Source of the DNA: Acidobacteriota bacterium | GTDB lineage: Bacteria > Acidobacteriota > Vicinamibacteria > Vicinamibacterales > 2-12-FULL-66-21 | Length of the DNA: 64,000 nucleotides | NCBI GenBank assembly: GCA_016184105.1 | Contig: JACPDI010000012.1 | Location: forward strand, 72,506-136,505 | Direction: 5' to 3' | Shown here: positions 55,478-63,594 of the stretch, piece after piece | Position numbering within the stretch: position 1 is the stretch's first letter | Layout of the letters: each line of letters opens with the position of its first letter | Program-made: the position numbers and the translations under genes | Notes under the pieces: generated by a model | Databases searched by the model: none | The model's input: only the letters and a program-made list of their open reading frames with translations | Told to the model about the DNA's origin: nothing

Positions 55478-56113
55478 ATGCGGAAGGCACTATGGGCAAC
55501 GGTCATGGTGGCGCTCGTCAGCGTGAGCGCCGGTGCGTGCGCGACGAAGAAGTTCGTGCGGACGCGCGTGGGGGAAGTCAACGACAAGGTCTCCACGCTG
55601 TCGAAGAGCGTCGAGGAGACGCAGGAGCGGACCCGGCAGAACGAGCAGAGGATCGGCGATGTCGATCAGCGCGTGACGCAGGTCGCTGACGAGAGCAAGG
55701 CGGGCATCGAGAAGGTCAGCCTCCGCGCGGAGGAGATCGAGCGCGCCACGAAGCGGCTGGTCTACGAAGTGGTCATCAGCGAAGACCAGGGCAACTTCAA
55801 GTTCGCCAAGAGCGATTTGCCGGACGAGGCGCGCACGGAGCTGGATCGCCTGGTCGAGCAGTTAAAGGCCGACCCGCAGGGCGCCTTCATCGAGATCGAA
55901 GGACACACCGACAACGTCGGGACTCCCGAAGTGAACAAGCGCATCGGCCTCGAGCGCGCCGAGGCGGTCAAGCGGTACCTCTACGAGACGCACCAGGTGC
56001 CGCTGCACAAGATGAACGTGATCACCTACGGCGAGGAAAAGCCGATCGCGCCGAACGACACTCGTGACGGCCGCGCGCAGAACCGCCGTGTCGTCGTGAA
56101 GGTGCTCACCTAA
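55478..56113 (+). CDS. OmpA-family peptidoglycan-binding protein, probable lipoprotein
   Basis: 211 residues. The N-terminal signal ends at a possible lipobox Cys (VSAGAC, residue 21), followed by a heptad coiled coil (VGEVNDKVSTLSKSVEETQERTRQNEQR). The C-terminal OmpA domain (about 95-210) carries IEIEGHTDNVGTPEVNKRIGLERAEAVKRYL and ends NRRVVVKVL, with the Asp and Arg that bind diaminopimelate. The coiled coil resembles Lpp/TolB-linked spacers. It would link the outer membrane to peptidoglycan. Confidence 0.88.
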   Translation: MRKALWATVMVALVSVSAGACATKKFVRTRVGEVNDKVSTLSKSVEETQERTRQNEQRIGDVDQRVTQVADESKAGIEKVSLRAEEIERATKRLVYEVVISEDQGNFKFAKSDLPDEARTELDRLVEQLKADPQGAFIEIEGHTDNVGTPEVNKRIGLERAEAVKRYLYETHQVPLHKMNVITYGEEKPIAPNDTRDGRAQNRRVVVKVLT

Positions 56114-56120
56114 AGGACGA

Positions 56121-56138
56121 GGGGTCACCAACGACCCC
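56121..56138 (+). terminator. Hairpin after the OmpA-type gene
   Basis: GGGGTC (56121-56126) pairs with GACCCC (56133-56138) around a 6-base loop, eight bases past the stop codon. No T-tract follows, so it is at most a weak or Rho-assisted terminator. Confidence 0.35.
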
Positions 56139-56148
56139 GTGCGTGCTA

Positions 56149-56241
56149 CCGGAGACAGGGGAGCATTGGTGCCGGGAGAAGACCTCGCGGCACTTCTTAA
56201 CGCCAGCACTTTCGCAGGGTGCTCAGCTTTCCTGTCTCCGG
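56149..56241. repeat. Long-range inverted repeat in the barrel-gene leader
   Basis: CCGGAGACAGG (56149-56159) and CCTGTCTCCGG (56231-56241) are perfect reverse complements 71 bases apart. They could form an 11-bp stem in the leader mRNA or a looped operator. Between them is no gene. Confidence 0.5.
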
Positions 56242-56295
56242 CAGCCCGTTCTACAGCCCACGCCCCGAACCTCCGAAACTACGAACGGAGGTTCC

Positions 56296-56916
56296 ATGCA
56301 CCGTTTCCAGACGGCCGGCGCACTCGCCGCACTGGCGTTCCTGCTTCCTTCACCGGCCAGCGCCGACATCGGACTGGGGCCGCGACTTGCGGTCGTGCGC
56401 GGCGATACGGTGGCCGGCAGCAGCGGCGATCGTTACACCGGCGGCGTGCTTCGCGCGCGCGTGTCCCCAAGAACCGCGCTCGAGCTCGCCCTCGACTGGC
56501 GCGCGGTCGTCAATCAGAGCCTCAACGAGCGCACGCGCGATTACCCCATCCAGGGCACGCTGCTCCTGTACCCGGTGCGGGCGTCGCTGTCGCCGTACCT
56601 GCTGGGCGGCATCGGGTGGTACTCCCAACGCGTGGAGTCGCTCGATGCCGCGAGCACGGTTCTCGACAGCACGACGACACGAAAATTCGGCTACCACGCG
56701 GGGTTCGGTGGGGAGCTGCGGCTCGGGCGGCGCGCGGCGGTTCACGTGGACTATCGGTACACCTTCATCCGCTTCGGTGCCGACCAGGTCACGGCGGAGC
56801 CGGCCGACACCGCGTCAGGCGGCCTTCGCATTCCAGTGGTCGCTTCCCTCGCGGAAAAGCTCAAGCTGTCGCACGAAGGCTCGATGTGGACGGGCGGGCT
56901 GACGGTGTACTTCTGA
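56296..56916 (+). CDS. Outer-membrane beta-barrel protein
   Basis: 206 residues from ATG 56296, preceded by CGGAGG. A signal peptide (TAGALAALAFLLPSPASA) is followed by alternating hydrophobic/aromatic strands (LLLYPVRASLSPYLLGGIGWY, FGYHAGFGGELRLGRRAAVHVDYRYTFIRF). It ends SMWTGGLTVYF, with a C-terminal Phe typical of BAM-recognised barrels. Similar in form to eight-stranded OmpW/OmpX-like proteins; no ligand can be assigned. It would be folded with help from the SurA-like chaperone. Confidence 0.82.
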   Translation: MHRFQTAGALAALAFLLPSPASADIGLGPRLAVVRGDTVAGSSGDRYTGGVLRARVSPRTALELALDWRAVVNQSLNERTRDYPIQGTLLLYPVRASLSPYLLGGIGWYSQRVESLDAASTVLDSTTTRKFGYHAGFGGELRLGRRAAVHVDYRYTFIRFGADQVTAEPADTASGGLRIPVVASLAEKLKLSHEGSMWTGGLTVYF

Positions 56917-56932
56917 CCGCGGCGAGAGACTT

Positions 56933-58213
56933 CTACGCCGGCAATCCCTTCTGCGCGAGCTGCTCGAGCGCGGCCGCGAAGGTGTCGACCTCCTCCACCG
57001 TCGTGTAGACGTTCGGCGTGACGCGGACGCCTTCGTATTCGGCGTGCACGATCGGTGTCGCGATGATCCGCCAGCGGCTCCACAGATAGTCGACGACTTT
57101 CGGCGTCGGGATGCCGACGACCTGGACGGTCGCGATCGCGCCCGAGGCGCCCTCCTTCAAGTCGGTGTGGATCCTGATTCGTGGATGCGCCTGCATCCGC
57201 GCCGCCCAGCGGTCGCGGAGGTACCGCAGTCGCGCCAGCTTGCGGTCCGATCCGATCCCCTCGTGGAAGGTCAACGCCTCGGCAATCGCGTTGTGGTTGG
57301 CGGCAGGGTGCGTCCCGATTTCCTCGAACTTCCGGATGTCTGCGCTGCGCGACGCGGCAGCCGGCGTGAGCGGCCAGAGAGCCGGAATGTGCTCGCGCCG
57401 CACGTACAGGAACCCTGTTCCGATCGGGGCGAGCAGCCACTTGTGCAGGCTCGTCCCGTAGAAGTCGCAGCCGAGGTCGGCGGCCTTGAACGGGAAATGC
57501 GCAAAGGCGTGCGCGCCGTCCACGATCGTCTTGATGCCGCGGGAGCGCGCCATGTCGCAGATCGCTTTCACCGGGAAGATGTGGCCGGTGAGATTCGTGA
57601 TGTGGCAGAAGTGAATGACACGGGTCTGCGGCGTGATCGCGCGCTCGAAGCGCTGCACCAGATCCGCCGCGGAAGGGGGCGGCACCGGGAAGGAGATTTT
57701 CGTCAGCTTGACTCCGTCACGCCGGACGCGCTGCTCCCAGGTGTCGAGCATGCGCCCGTAATCCTGGTTGGTCGTCAGGATCTCGTCGCCGCGCTTCAAA
57801 TCGAGGCCGAGCTGCGCGATCTGCAGCGCCTCGCTCGCGTTTCGCGTGATGGCCAGTTCCTCCCCGTCGCACCCGAACTCGGCGGCAAGCCGGCGGCGGA
57901 CGCTTTCGATGTTGGGTTCGAGGATCTGCCACATGTGGTACACCGGGGCCTGATTCGACACGTCAAGGTATCGTTTGAGCGCCTCGTGGACGACGCGCGG
58001 GCTCGGGCAGCAGCCGCCGTTATTGAGATTGATAATCGTGCGATCGAGCGTGAAGGCCTGCTGGATCTCGCGCCAGTAGCGTTCGTCGCCGGCGAGGTCT
58101 TCCGGCGGGACTCCCGCGGCGCGCGAGGCGGCCGCCCGGAGCCGACCCCGCTCGAGGGCAAGCGCCGAAACGGCCAAGCCGCTTTTTTGGAGGAAATTAC
58201 GGCGTGTCAGCAT
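56933..58213 (-). CDS. Tat-exported class V aminotransferase-like PLP enzyme (isopenicillin N epimerase-like)
   Basis: 426 residues. The N-terminus LTRRNFLQKSGLAVSALAL is a twin-arginine signal. The body is a fold-type I, class V PLP enzyme: NNGGCCPSPRVVHEAL near 64, ITRNASEALQI near 120, VDGAHAFAHFPF near 230 and the PLP-Lys in YGTSLHKWLLAPIGTGFLYV near 255. Relatives include isopenicillin N epimerase and selenocysteine-lyase-like/cysteine desulfurase-like enzymes. Tat export suggests folding with PLP before secretion. Substrate unknown. Confidence 0.85.
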   Translation of the reverse strand: MLTRRNFLQKSGLAVSALALERGRLRAAASRAAGVPPEDLAGDERYWREIQQAFTLDRTIINLNNGGCCPSPRVVHEALKRYLDVSNQAPVYHMWQILEPNIESVRRRLAAEFGCDGEELAITRNASEALQIAQLGLDLKRGDEILTTNQDYGRMLDTWEQRVRRDGVKLTKISFPVPPPSAADLVQRFERAITPQTRVIHFCHITNLTGHIFPVKAICDMARSRGIKTIVDGAHAFAHFPFKAADLGCDFYGTSLHKWLLAPIGTGFLYVRREHIPALWPLTPAAASRSADIRKFEEIGTHPAANHNAIAEALTFHEGIGSDRKLARLRYLRDRWAARMQAHPRIRIHTDLKEGASGAIATVQVVGIPTPKVVDYLWSRWRIIATPIVHAEYEGVRVTPNVYTTVEEVDTFAAALEQLAQKGLPA

Positions 58214-58268
58214 GGGGCCTCACTTCTGCCGGCAGAGCAGCCGATAAGGAGGGGAGTATAGAACAACG

Positions 58269-58799
58269 ATGAGGCTGTTTGCGTACGGTCCGGCCATCCT
58301 GAGGCTTGCGCTGGCTGCCGTCTTTGCGGCCCACGGCGCCCAGAAGCTGTTCGGGGTGTGGGGCGGTGGCGGCCTTCGTGACACCGCCGTGTACTTTGCC
58401 GCGCTTGGTTTCGATCGGCCGCTGTTCGCCGCATTCAGCGCCGTGAAGCTCGATCCGGCCCACGCGGCAATCGTCCTGGCAGGCCTGGTGGGCGTTGTCG
58501 AATTCGGGGGTGGCCTGCTGCTGATTCCGGGGTTGCTGACGCGGTGGGCCGCCGCGGCGCTTGCCATCGAAATGGCGGTTGCGGCCTACAAGGTCCACCT
58601 CAGGAACGGGTTCTTCCTCAACTGGTCGGTGGCGTCCGGCGTGGGGCACGGAGTCGAGATGAACCTCGTGCTGATTGGCGGGCTCATCTGCCTCCTGTTC
58701 ACCGGCGCCGGCGCCCTTTCCGTCGACGGCTGGCGGCAGGAATCACGCGAGCAGGCGGCGCTCGGCCGGGCACGCCTGCGATCCAAGGTCAATCACTGA
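58269..58799 (+). CDS. DoxX family membrane protein
   Basis: 176 residues with four membrane helices. The DoxX pattern is clear: AILRLALAAVFAAHGAQKLFGVWGG at the N-terminus, then a central GLVGVVEFGGGLLLIPGLLTRWAAAALAIEMAVA. The C-terminal part VEMNLVLIGGLICLLFTGAGALSVD completes it. DoxX proteins are linked to respiratory or oxidative-stress functions. Divergent from the Tat PLP enzyme, with a short shared upstream region. Confidence 0.85.
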   Translation: MRLFAYGPAILRLALAAVFAAHGAQKLFGVWGGGGLRDTAVYFAALGFDRPLFAAFSAVKLDPAHAAIVLAGLVGVVEFGGGLLLIPGLLTRWAAAALAIEMAVAAYKVHLRNGFFLNWSVASGVGHGVEMNLVLIGGLICLLFTGAGALSVDGWRQESREQAALGRARLRSKVNH

Positions 58800-58900
58800 C
58801 TCCCTTCCTTCACACCGCGCCATGAGGAGGTCCGCGTCCTCTGCGCGTTCGGCGGTGAATATGTTAGATTGATGCCTCTTTCCTCGGAGGCTTCCTCTCC

Positions 58901-59497
58901 ATGGCGCCGAAAGACGATTTCGGATTCAGCCGCCGTGACTTCCTGAAGACCGTCGGCGTTGGCGGCATAGCAGCCGGCGTGGCCGGGCCACCCGAAGCCG
59001 GCGCGCAGACGGCTGCGGTGGGTCCCGGCGCGGTACCCATCACCTTGACGATCAACGGCAAGGCGCATCGGCTCGAGGTCGAGCCGCGCGTCACGCTGCT
59101 GGACGCCATGCGCAACCGTCTGAACATGACCGGTGCGAAGCGCGTGTGCGATCGGGGCGCCTGCGGCGCCTGCACGGTGATCGTGGACGGCCGCACCATC
59201 TACGCGTGCTCGGCGCTCGCGATCGAGATGCAGGGGAAGAACATCCGGACCGTCGAGGGGCTGTCGGAAGGCACCGTGCTGCATCCGGTGCAGCAGGCCT
59301 TCTGCGAGCACGACGCGCTGATGTGCGGCTTCTGCACGCCCGGGTTCGTGACCGCCACCGTCGCGCTCCTCGAGAGGAACCCGAACCCCACCGCGGAAGA
59401 AGCCCGCAAGGCGCTCGACGGCAACATCTGCCGCTGCGGCACCTATTCGCGCGTGCTGGAGGCCGCGCTCAGCGCGAAGGGGGTGAAGCGTGGCTAG
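58901..59497 (+). CDS. Tat-exported [2Fe-2S] subunit of a molybdenum hydroxylase (PaoA-like)
   Basis: 198 residues; GGAGG lies ten bases before the ATG. A twin-arginine signal (FSRRDFLKTVGVGG) precedes a plant-type ferredoxin domain (CDRGACGACTVIVDG near 84) and an alpha-helical [2Fe-2S] domain (GFCTPGFV; GNICRCGTY). This subunit carries the complex through Tat, as PaoA does. The two other subunits follow with overlaps (eight bases to the next gene). A TGTTAGATT extended -10-like box precedes it. Confidence 0.92.
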   Translation: MAPKDDFGFSRRDFLKTVGVGGIAAGVAGPPEAGAQTAAVGPGAVPITLTINGKAHRLEVEPRVTLLDAMRNRLNMTGAKRVCDRGACGACTVIVDGRTIYACSALAIEMQGKNIRTVEGLSEGTVLHPVQQAFCEHDALMCGFCTPGFVTATVALLERNPNPTAEEARKALDGNICRCGTYSRVLEAALSAKGVKRG

Positions 59498-61634
59498 CTG
59501 GCCGTCCTCACCAACGCTGCTCGGCAAGAGCACCCGGCGGCTCGACGGCCCTGCCAAGGCGAGCGGCCGCGCGACGTACGCCTACGACATCCGGCGCCCC
59601 GGCATGCTCTACGCCCGGATCGTCCGGTCGCCGCACGCGCATGCGCGGGTTCGCGCCGTCAACGTCTCGGCGGCCGAGAAGGCCCCAGGCGTTCGCGCGG
59701 TCCTCCCGCTCGTCGACGTGTCGCAGCCGGATGCGGCCAAGGCGATGTACCAGGGAGACGAGGTGGTCGCGATCGCTGCCGACACCGAAGAGCAGGCGCA
59801 TGACGCCGCACGGCTGGTCACAGTCGACTACGAGGTGTTGCCGCACCTGGCCACCGTCGAGCAGGCGATGCGCCCCGAAGCCCCCGCCGTGTTCCCGAAG
59901 GGGAACGTGACGCAGGGATCGCTCGAGGAAGAAGGGGATCTCGCGGCGGGCTTCGCCGCCGCGGCGCATGTCGTCGAGGGCACGTACTCCACCCAGGTGC
60001 AGACGCACAGCTGCCTCGAGACGCACGGCTGCGTTGCCGAGTGGGAAGGCGATCGCCTGACCGCATGGGTCTCGACGCAGGCGGTCCATGCGACGGCCAA
60101 CGGCGTTGCCACCGCGCTCGGCGTGCCGCAGACCAACGTGCGCATCATCACCGAGTACATGGGCGGCGGCTTCGGGAGCAAGCTGGGGCCCGACTTCGAG
60201 GTGGTCGTCGCATCGAAGCTGGCCCGGCAGGCCGGAAAACCCGTGAAGCTGATGCTCGACCGCAAGGAGGAACAGCTTGGCACGGGCAACCGCCCATCGG
60301 CGTACGCGAAGGTCCGCGCCGGCGTGGACGCGCAAGGCAAGTTCGTGGCGTTCGACGCAGAAACCTGGGGCACGGGGGGCGCGGGTCAGGGCGCGGGGTT
60401 CCCGCTGCCGTATCCGGTCTACGTCTGGACCAGCCGGCGTCGCCGCCATCGCGACGTGTACATCAACGCCGGTCCGCAGCGCGCCATGCGGGCCCCTGGC
60501 CATCCACAGGGTTCCTTCATCACGGAGGTCGTGATCGACGAGCTGGCGGACAAGCTCGGGATGGACCCGCTGGAGTTGAGGCTGAAGAACCTCCCGCCGG
60601 AGGAGCCGAACCGGATGTGGGGGAAGTACTTCCAGATGGCGGCGGCCAGGATTGGCTGGAGCCGCCGGCACAAGACCGGGGATCCGGCCCCCGGGCCGAT
60701 CAAGCGCGGGCTTGGGTGCGCGGCGAACCGGTGGGGAGGCGGCGGCAGCCAGCAGACGCGCGGCCACGCCGAAATCCATCCCGACGGCAGCGCGCTGATT
60801 CGCATCGGCACGCAGGACATCGGCACCGGCACGCGGACGGTGCTGGCGCTCATCGTGGCCGAGACGTACGGGCTGCCCCTGGGCGCCGTGAAGGTGGAGA
60901 TCGGCGACAGCCGGTATCCGTTCGCGCCGGGAAGCGGCGGCAGCGTCACGATCGGATCGGTCTCTCCTGTTGCCCGCATCGCCGCCGAGCAGGCGCTGGG
61001 ACAGCTCGTCGCGAAGGTTGCGCCCTCGATCGGCGCGGATCCGCTCGCGCTGGCCGCGAAAGACGGCAGGATTTTCGTGAAAGACGACCCGTCGACGGGC
61101 GTCACGTGGAAGGAGGCGTGCACGCTGCTCGGCACGACCCCGATCGTGGTGGACAGCCAGTGGGAAAAAGGGCTGTCGAGCGTCGGAACGAGCGGCGTGC
61201 AGTTTGCCGACGTCGAGGTGGACGTCGAGACGGGCGTCACGCGCGTGAAGAAGATCGTGTGCGTGCAGGACACCGGGCTCATCGTCGACAAGCTCACCGC
61301 CGAGAGCCAGTGCTACGGCGGGATCACGATGGGCATCGGGTTCGCGCTCTACGAGCACCGGATCCTCGATCGCAACACGGCGCGCATGGTGAACCCGAAC
61401 ATGGAGTGGTACCTGCTGCCCGGCCCGTCAGACATCCCGGAGATCGACATCACGCTGGTCGATCAGCCCGAGCGCGGCGTCGTCGGCCTCGGCGAGCCGC
61501 CGACGATCTCGACAGCGGCGGCGATCGCCAACGCGGTGGCCAACGCCATCGGTGCGCGCGTTCGCGACCTGCCCGTGACGCCCGCGCACGTGCTGGCGGC
61601 GCTCGACCGGCAGCGCGAAGGAGGAACGCTGTGA
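59490..61634 (+). CDS. Molybdopterin-binding large subunit of an aldehyde/xanthine-type oxidoreductase (PaoC-like)
   Basis: 714 residues, GTG start overlapping the Fe-S subunit gene. Family motifs are in order: the N-terminal GKSTRRLDGPAKASGRATYAYDI; GGGFGSKLGPDFEVVVASKLAR near 221; AMRAPGHPQGSF near 331; GSGGSVTIGSV near 485; and the Glu region VVGLGEPPTIS near 670, which supplies the catalytic base. Length matches PaoC (732). It oxidises an aldehyde or heterocycle with Mo-MCD or Mo-MPT. It has no signal of its own. Confidence 0.92.
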   Translation: MASWPSSPTLLGKSTRRLDGPAKASGRATYAYDIRRPGMLYARIVRSPHAHARVRAVNVSAAEKAPGVRAVLPLVDVSQPDAAKAMYQGDEVVAIAADTEEQAHDAARLVTVDYEVLPHLATVEQAMRPEAPAVFPKGNVTQGSLEEEGDLAAGFAAAAHVVEGTYSTQVQTHSCLETHGCVAEWEGDRLTAWVSTQAVHATANGVATALGVPQTNVRIITEYMGGGFGSKLGPDFEVVVASKLARQAGKPVKLMLDRKEEQLGTGNRPSAYAKVRAGVDAQGKFVAFDAETWGTGGAGQGAGFPLPYPVYVWTSRRRRHRDVYINAGPQRAMRAPGHPQGSFITEVVIDELADKLGMDPLELRLKNLPPEEPNRMWGKYFQMAAARIGWSRRHKTGDPAPGPIKRGLGCAANRWGGGGSQQTRGHAEIHPDGSALIRIGTQDIGTGTRTVLALIVAETYGLPLGAVKVEIGDSRYPFAPGSGGSVTIGSVSPVARIAAEQALGQLVAKVAPSIGADPLALAAKDGRIFVKDDPSTGVTWKEACTLLGTTPIVVDSQWEKGLSSVGTSGVQFADVEVDVETGVTRVKKIVCVQDTGLIVDKLTAESQCYGGITMGIGFALYEHRILDRNTARMVNPNMEWYLLPGPSDIPEIDITLVDQPERGVVGLGEPPTISTAAAIANAVANAIGARVRDLPVTPAHVLAALDRQREGGTL

Positions 61635-62620
61635 GGCCCTTCGCTTACGTGAACGCGAAAAACGAGCGCGAAGCCCTGGCCGCGCTGGGGGCGACGCGCG
61701 GGCGCGTGCTGCCGATTGCCGGCGGCATGGACCTCGTGGCGATGATGAAGGACTACATCGCGCAGCCGGACCGGCTCGTCAACGTGAAGGAGCTCGACCG
61801 CGGCATCGCGACATCCGCCGGCGGGCTGCAGATCGGCGCTGCGGCGAAGCTGGTCGATCTGGCGGAGCACCCGGTGGTGCGGCGAGAGTACCCGGCGCTG
61901 GCGGACGCCGCCGGCGAGGTGGGCACGCCGCAGATCAGGCACGCCGGCACCGTCGGCGGGAACCTCGCGCAGCGCCCGCGCTGCTGGTATTTCCGCAACG
62001 AGGAGTTCGACTGCCTCAAGAAGGGCGGGGCGCGCTGCTTCGCGGTGGATGGCGAGAACCAGTACCACGCGATTCTCGGCGGCGGCCCCTGCCACATCGT
62101 GCACCCGTCGAGCCTGGCCGTGCCGCTCGTCGCGCTCGGCGCGAAGATCCGCATCGCGTCGCCGTCGGGATCGCGCGAGGTCGACGCCGGCGAGTTCTTC
62201 GTGCTGCCATCGCAGAATCTCGCGCAGGAGAACGTGCTCGCGCCCAACGAGCTGGTGACGCACGTCCTCGTACCCGCCGCGCGCGGCAGGAAGAACGCCA
62301 CGTACGAAGTGCGGTTCAAGCAGTCGCACGACTGGCCGCTCGCGATGGCGACGGCGGTGCTCGACATCACGGCCGGAAGAGTCCGGGGCGCGCGAATCGT
62401 CATGGGCGCGGTGGCGCCGGTGCCCTGGCGGTCGGATGCGGCCGAGGCGGCACTCGTGGGCCAGGCGATCACCGAGCAGACGGCAGCGGCGGCGGCCGAC
62501 GCCGCGCTCAAGGACGCGCAGCCCATGACCGACAATGCGTACAAGGTGCAGATCGCGCGCACCGCCGTGAAGCGCGCGATCCTGAAAGCGTCGGGCGCAC
62601 CGGTGCCCGCGGGCGCGTAG
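61631..62620 (+). CDS. FAD/[4Fe-4S] subunit of a molybdenum hydroxylase (PaoB-like)
   Basis: 329 residues, GTG start overlapping the large-subunit stop (GTGA). FAD-binding LPIAGGMDLVAMMKD near 27 and AGTVGGNLAQRPRCWYFR near 105. Cys118, Cys128, Cys136 and Cys154, with GENQYHAIL between, form the inserted [4Fe-4S] site known from PaoB and 4-hydroxybenzoyl-CoA reductase beta subunits. It passes electrons from the Fe-S centres to an acceptor. Confidence 0.92.
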   Translation: MRPFAYVNAKNEREALAALGATRGRVLPIAGGMDLVAMMKDYIAQPDRLVNVKELDRGIATSAGGLQIGAAAKLVDLAEHPVVRREYPALADAAGEVGTPQIRHAGTVGGNLAQRPRCWYFRNEEFDCLKKGGARCFAVDGENQYHAILGGGPCHIVHPSSLAVPLVALGAKIRIASPSGSREVDAGEFFVLPSQNLAQENVLAPNELVTHVLVPAARGRKNATYEVRFKQSHDWPLAMATAVLDITAGRVRGARIVMGAVAPVPWRSDAAEAALVGQAITEQTAAAAADAALKDAQPMTDNAYKVQIARTAVKRAILKASGAPVPAGA

Positions 62621-62629
62621 GAGCACGAC

Positions 62630-62848
62630 ATGGACCACCCGACACCCGCATCCCGCCTCGTGACACCGCTGCACTGCTCGCACCTGCGGCACAAGGGCAT
62701 GTACGTCAGGGCCGAGGAGGACCCCGATCTCACCAGCGTGCTGGGCGCCACGGCGTACTGGTGCGCGAAGACGCAGAAGTCCTTCGGCCCGGACGGCGAC
62801 GCCGTGAGCCGCGATGCGTGCCAGCACGGGCGAGGGTGTTGCGGGTAA
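62630..62848 (+). CDS. Cys-rich small protein of unknown function after the molybdenum hydroxylase genes
   Basis: 72 residues, nine bases after the FAD subunit. Five cysteines (16, 45, 64, 70, 71) with nearby histidines (VTPLHCSHLRHKGMYV; CQHGRGCC) suggest a metal or Fe-S site. No membrane helix or signal. The position in the operon suggests a maturation, electron-transfer or assembly role for the hydroxylase, but this is inference; I do not recognise the family. Confidence 0.6.
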   Translation: MDHPTPASRLVTPLHCSHLRHKGMYVRAEEDPDLTSVLGATAYWCAKTQKSFGPDGDAVSRDACQHGRGCCG

Positions 62849-62896
62849 CGCCGCTGTCAAGGCCGAAGGCCGGCAATGCTTTCGCGGCCTCGCCGG

Positions 62897-62902
62897 TATA
62901 AT
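62897..62902 (+). promoter_or_regulatory. Consensus -10 box upstream of the DUF1326 protein gene
   Basis: TATAAT at 62897-62902, 21 bases before the ATG, with GGGGGG as ribosome-binding site (62913-62918). No convincing -35. It suggests the DUF1326 gene is transcribed independently of the hydroxylase operon. Confidence 0.4.
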
Positions 62903-62922
62903 CGAGCCGGTAGGGGGGAACC

Positions 62923-63594
62923 ATGCGAAAGCTCATCGCTTGCGGCGCCGCTGGGCTCGTCGCCGCGCTGACCGCGTCGGAGGCCCGCGCGGCGGACTCG
63001 CCGTCGATCGCCGGCCATTACGTCGAAACACGCACCGCCGAGGTGTTCACCGGCGGGTGCCTCATGAACAGCGAAGGGGAAACCGGCGGGCGCGAAGCGC
63101 TCATGGCCTGGCGCATCGACCGCGGTGCTTTCGCGGGCGTTCCGCTCGACGGCCTCAGCGTGGTCGCCGCCGTGACGGCCGACGTGAACCTCGGCACGCG
63201 CGAGCTGGGCGGCGTCCCGCCGAGCTCGATCCGGTCGGTTGTTTATGTGGACGATCGGGCGACCCGCGCGCAGCGCGACGCGCTCGTCACGCTCGTCCGC
63301 TCGCTCTCGAATGGCTTTGTCGGCGAGGTCGTGGCCGTCAAGCCGGTGGCGATTGGCTTCTCGCGCGACGAGCACGCGATTGCCGTTCGCGCGGGGGATG
63401 CGGCGATCGACGTCGGCACCCACATGGCGCACGACACGAACTGCAGCGCGTTGCAGTGGTTCCATCCGCTCGCGGCCATCGACAGCGCGACCCTCGGCGT
63501 GACCAATCGCCAGGCGTACAGCGGCGCGCTGCTCGGCAGGCGGTGGGAACAGATCGATCGCCGGTCGGCATTCTTTGGAGAGTTCAGATACTGA
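62923..63594 (+). CDS. Exported DUF1326-like protein
   Basis: 223 residues. A signal peptide (LIACGAAGLVAALTASEARA) is followed by IAGHYVETRTAEVFTGGCLMN, then EALMAWRIDRG and SVVAAVTADVNLG, a pattern like DUF1326 proteins. Function unknown. Four bases overlap the next reading frame (CTGA), so the two are probably translated together in a metal- or redox-related periplasmic unit. Confidence 0.72.
   Translation: MRKLIACGAAGLVAALTASEARAADSPSIAGHYVETRTAEVFTGGCLMNSEGETGGREALMAWRIDRGAFAGVPLDGLSVVAAVTADVNLGTRELGGVPPSSIRSVVYVDDRATRAQRDALVTLVRSLSNGFVGEVVAVKPVAIGFSRDEHAIAVRAGDAAIDVGTHMAHDTNCSALQWFHPLAAIDSATLGVTNRQAYSGALLGRRWEQIDRRSAFFGEFRY

Noticed and set aside
59490-61634. Labile-selenium molybdenum hydroxylase linked to SelD
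   Set aside because: SelD is 49 kb away and no YqeB/YqeC-type maturation gene or selenium-specific motif is visible; the operon looks like ordinary PaoABC.
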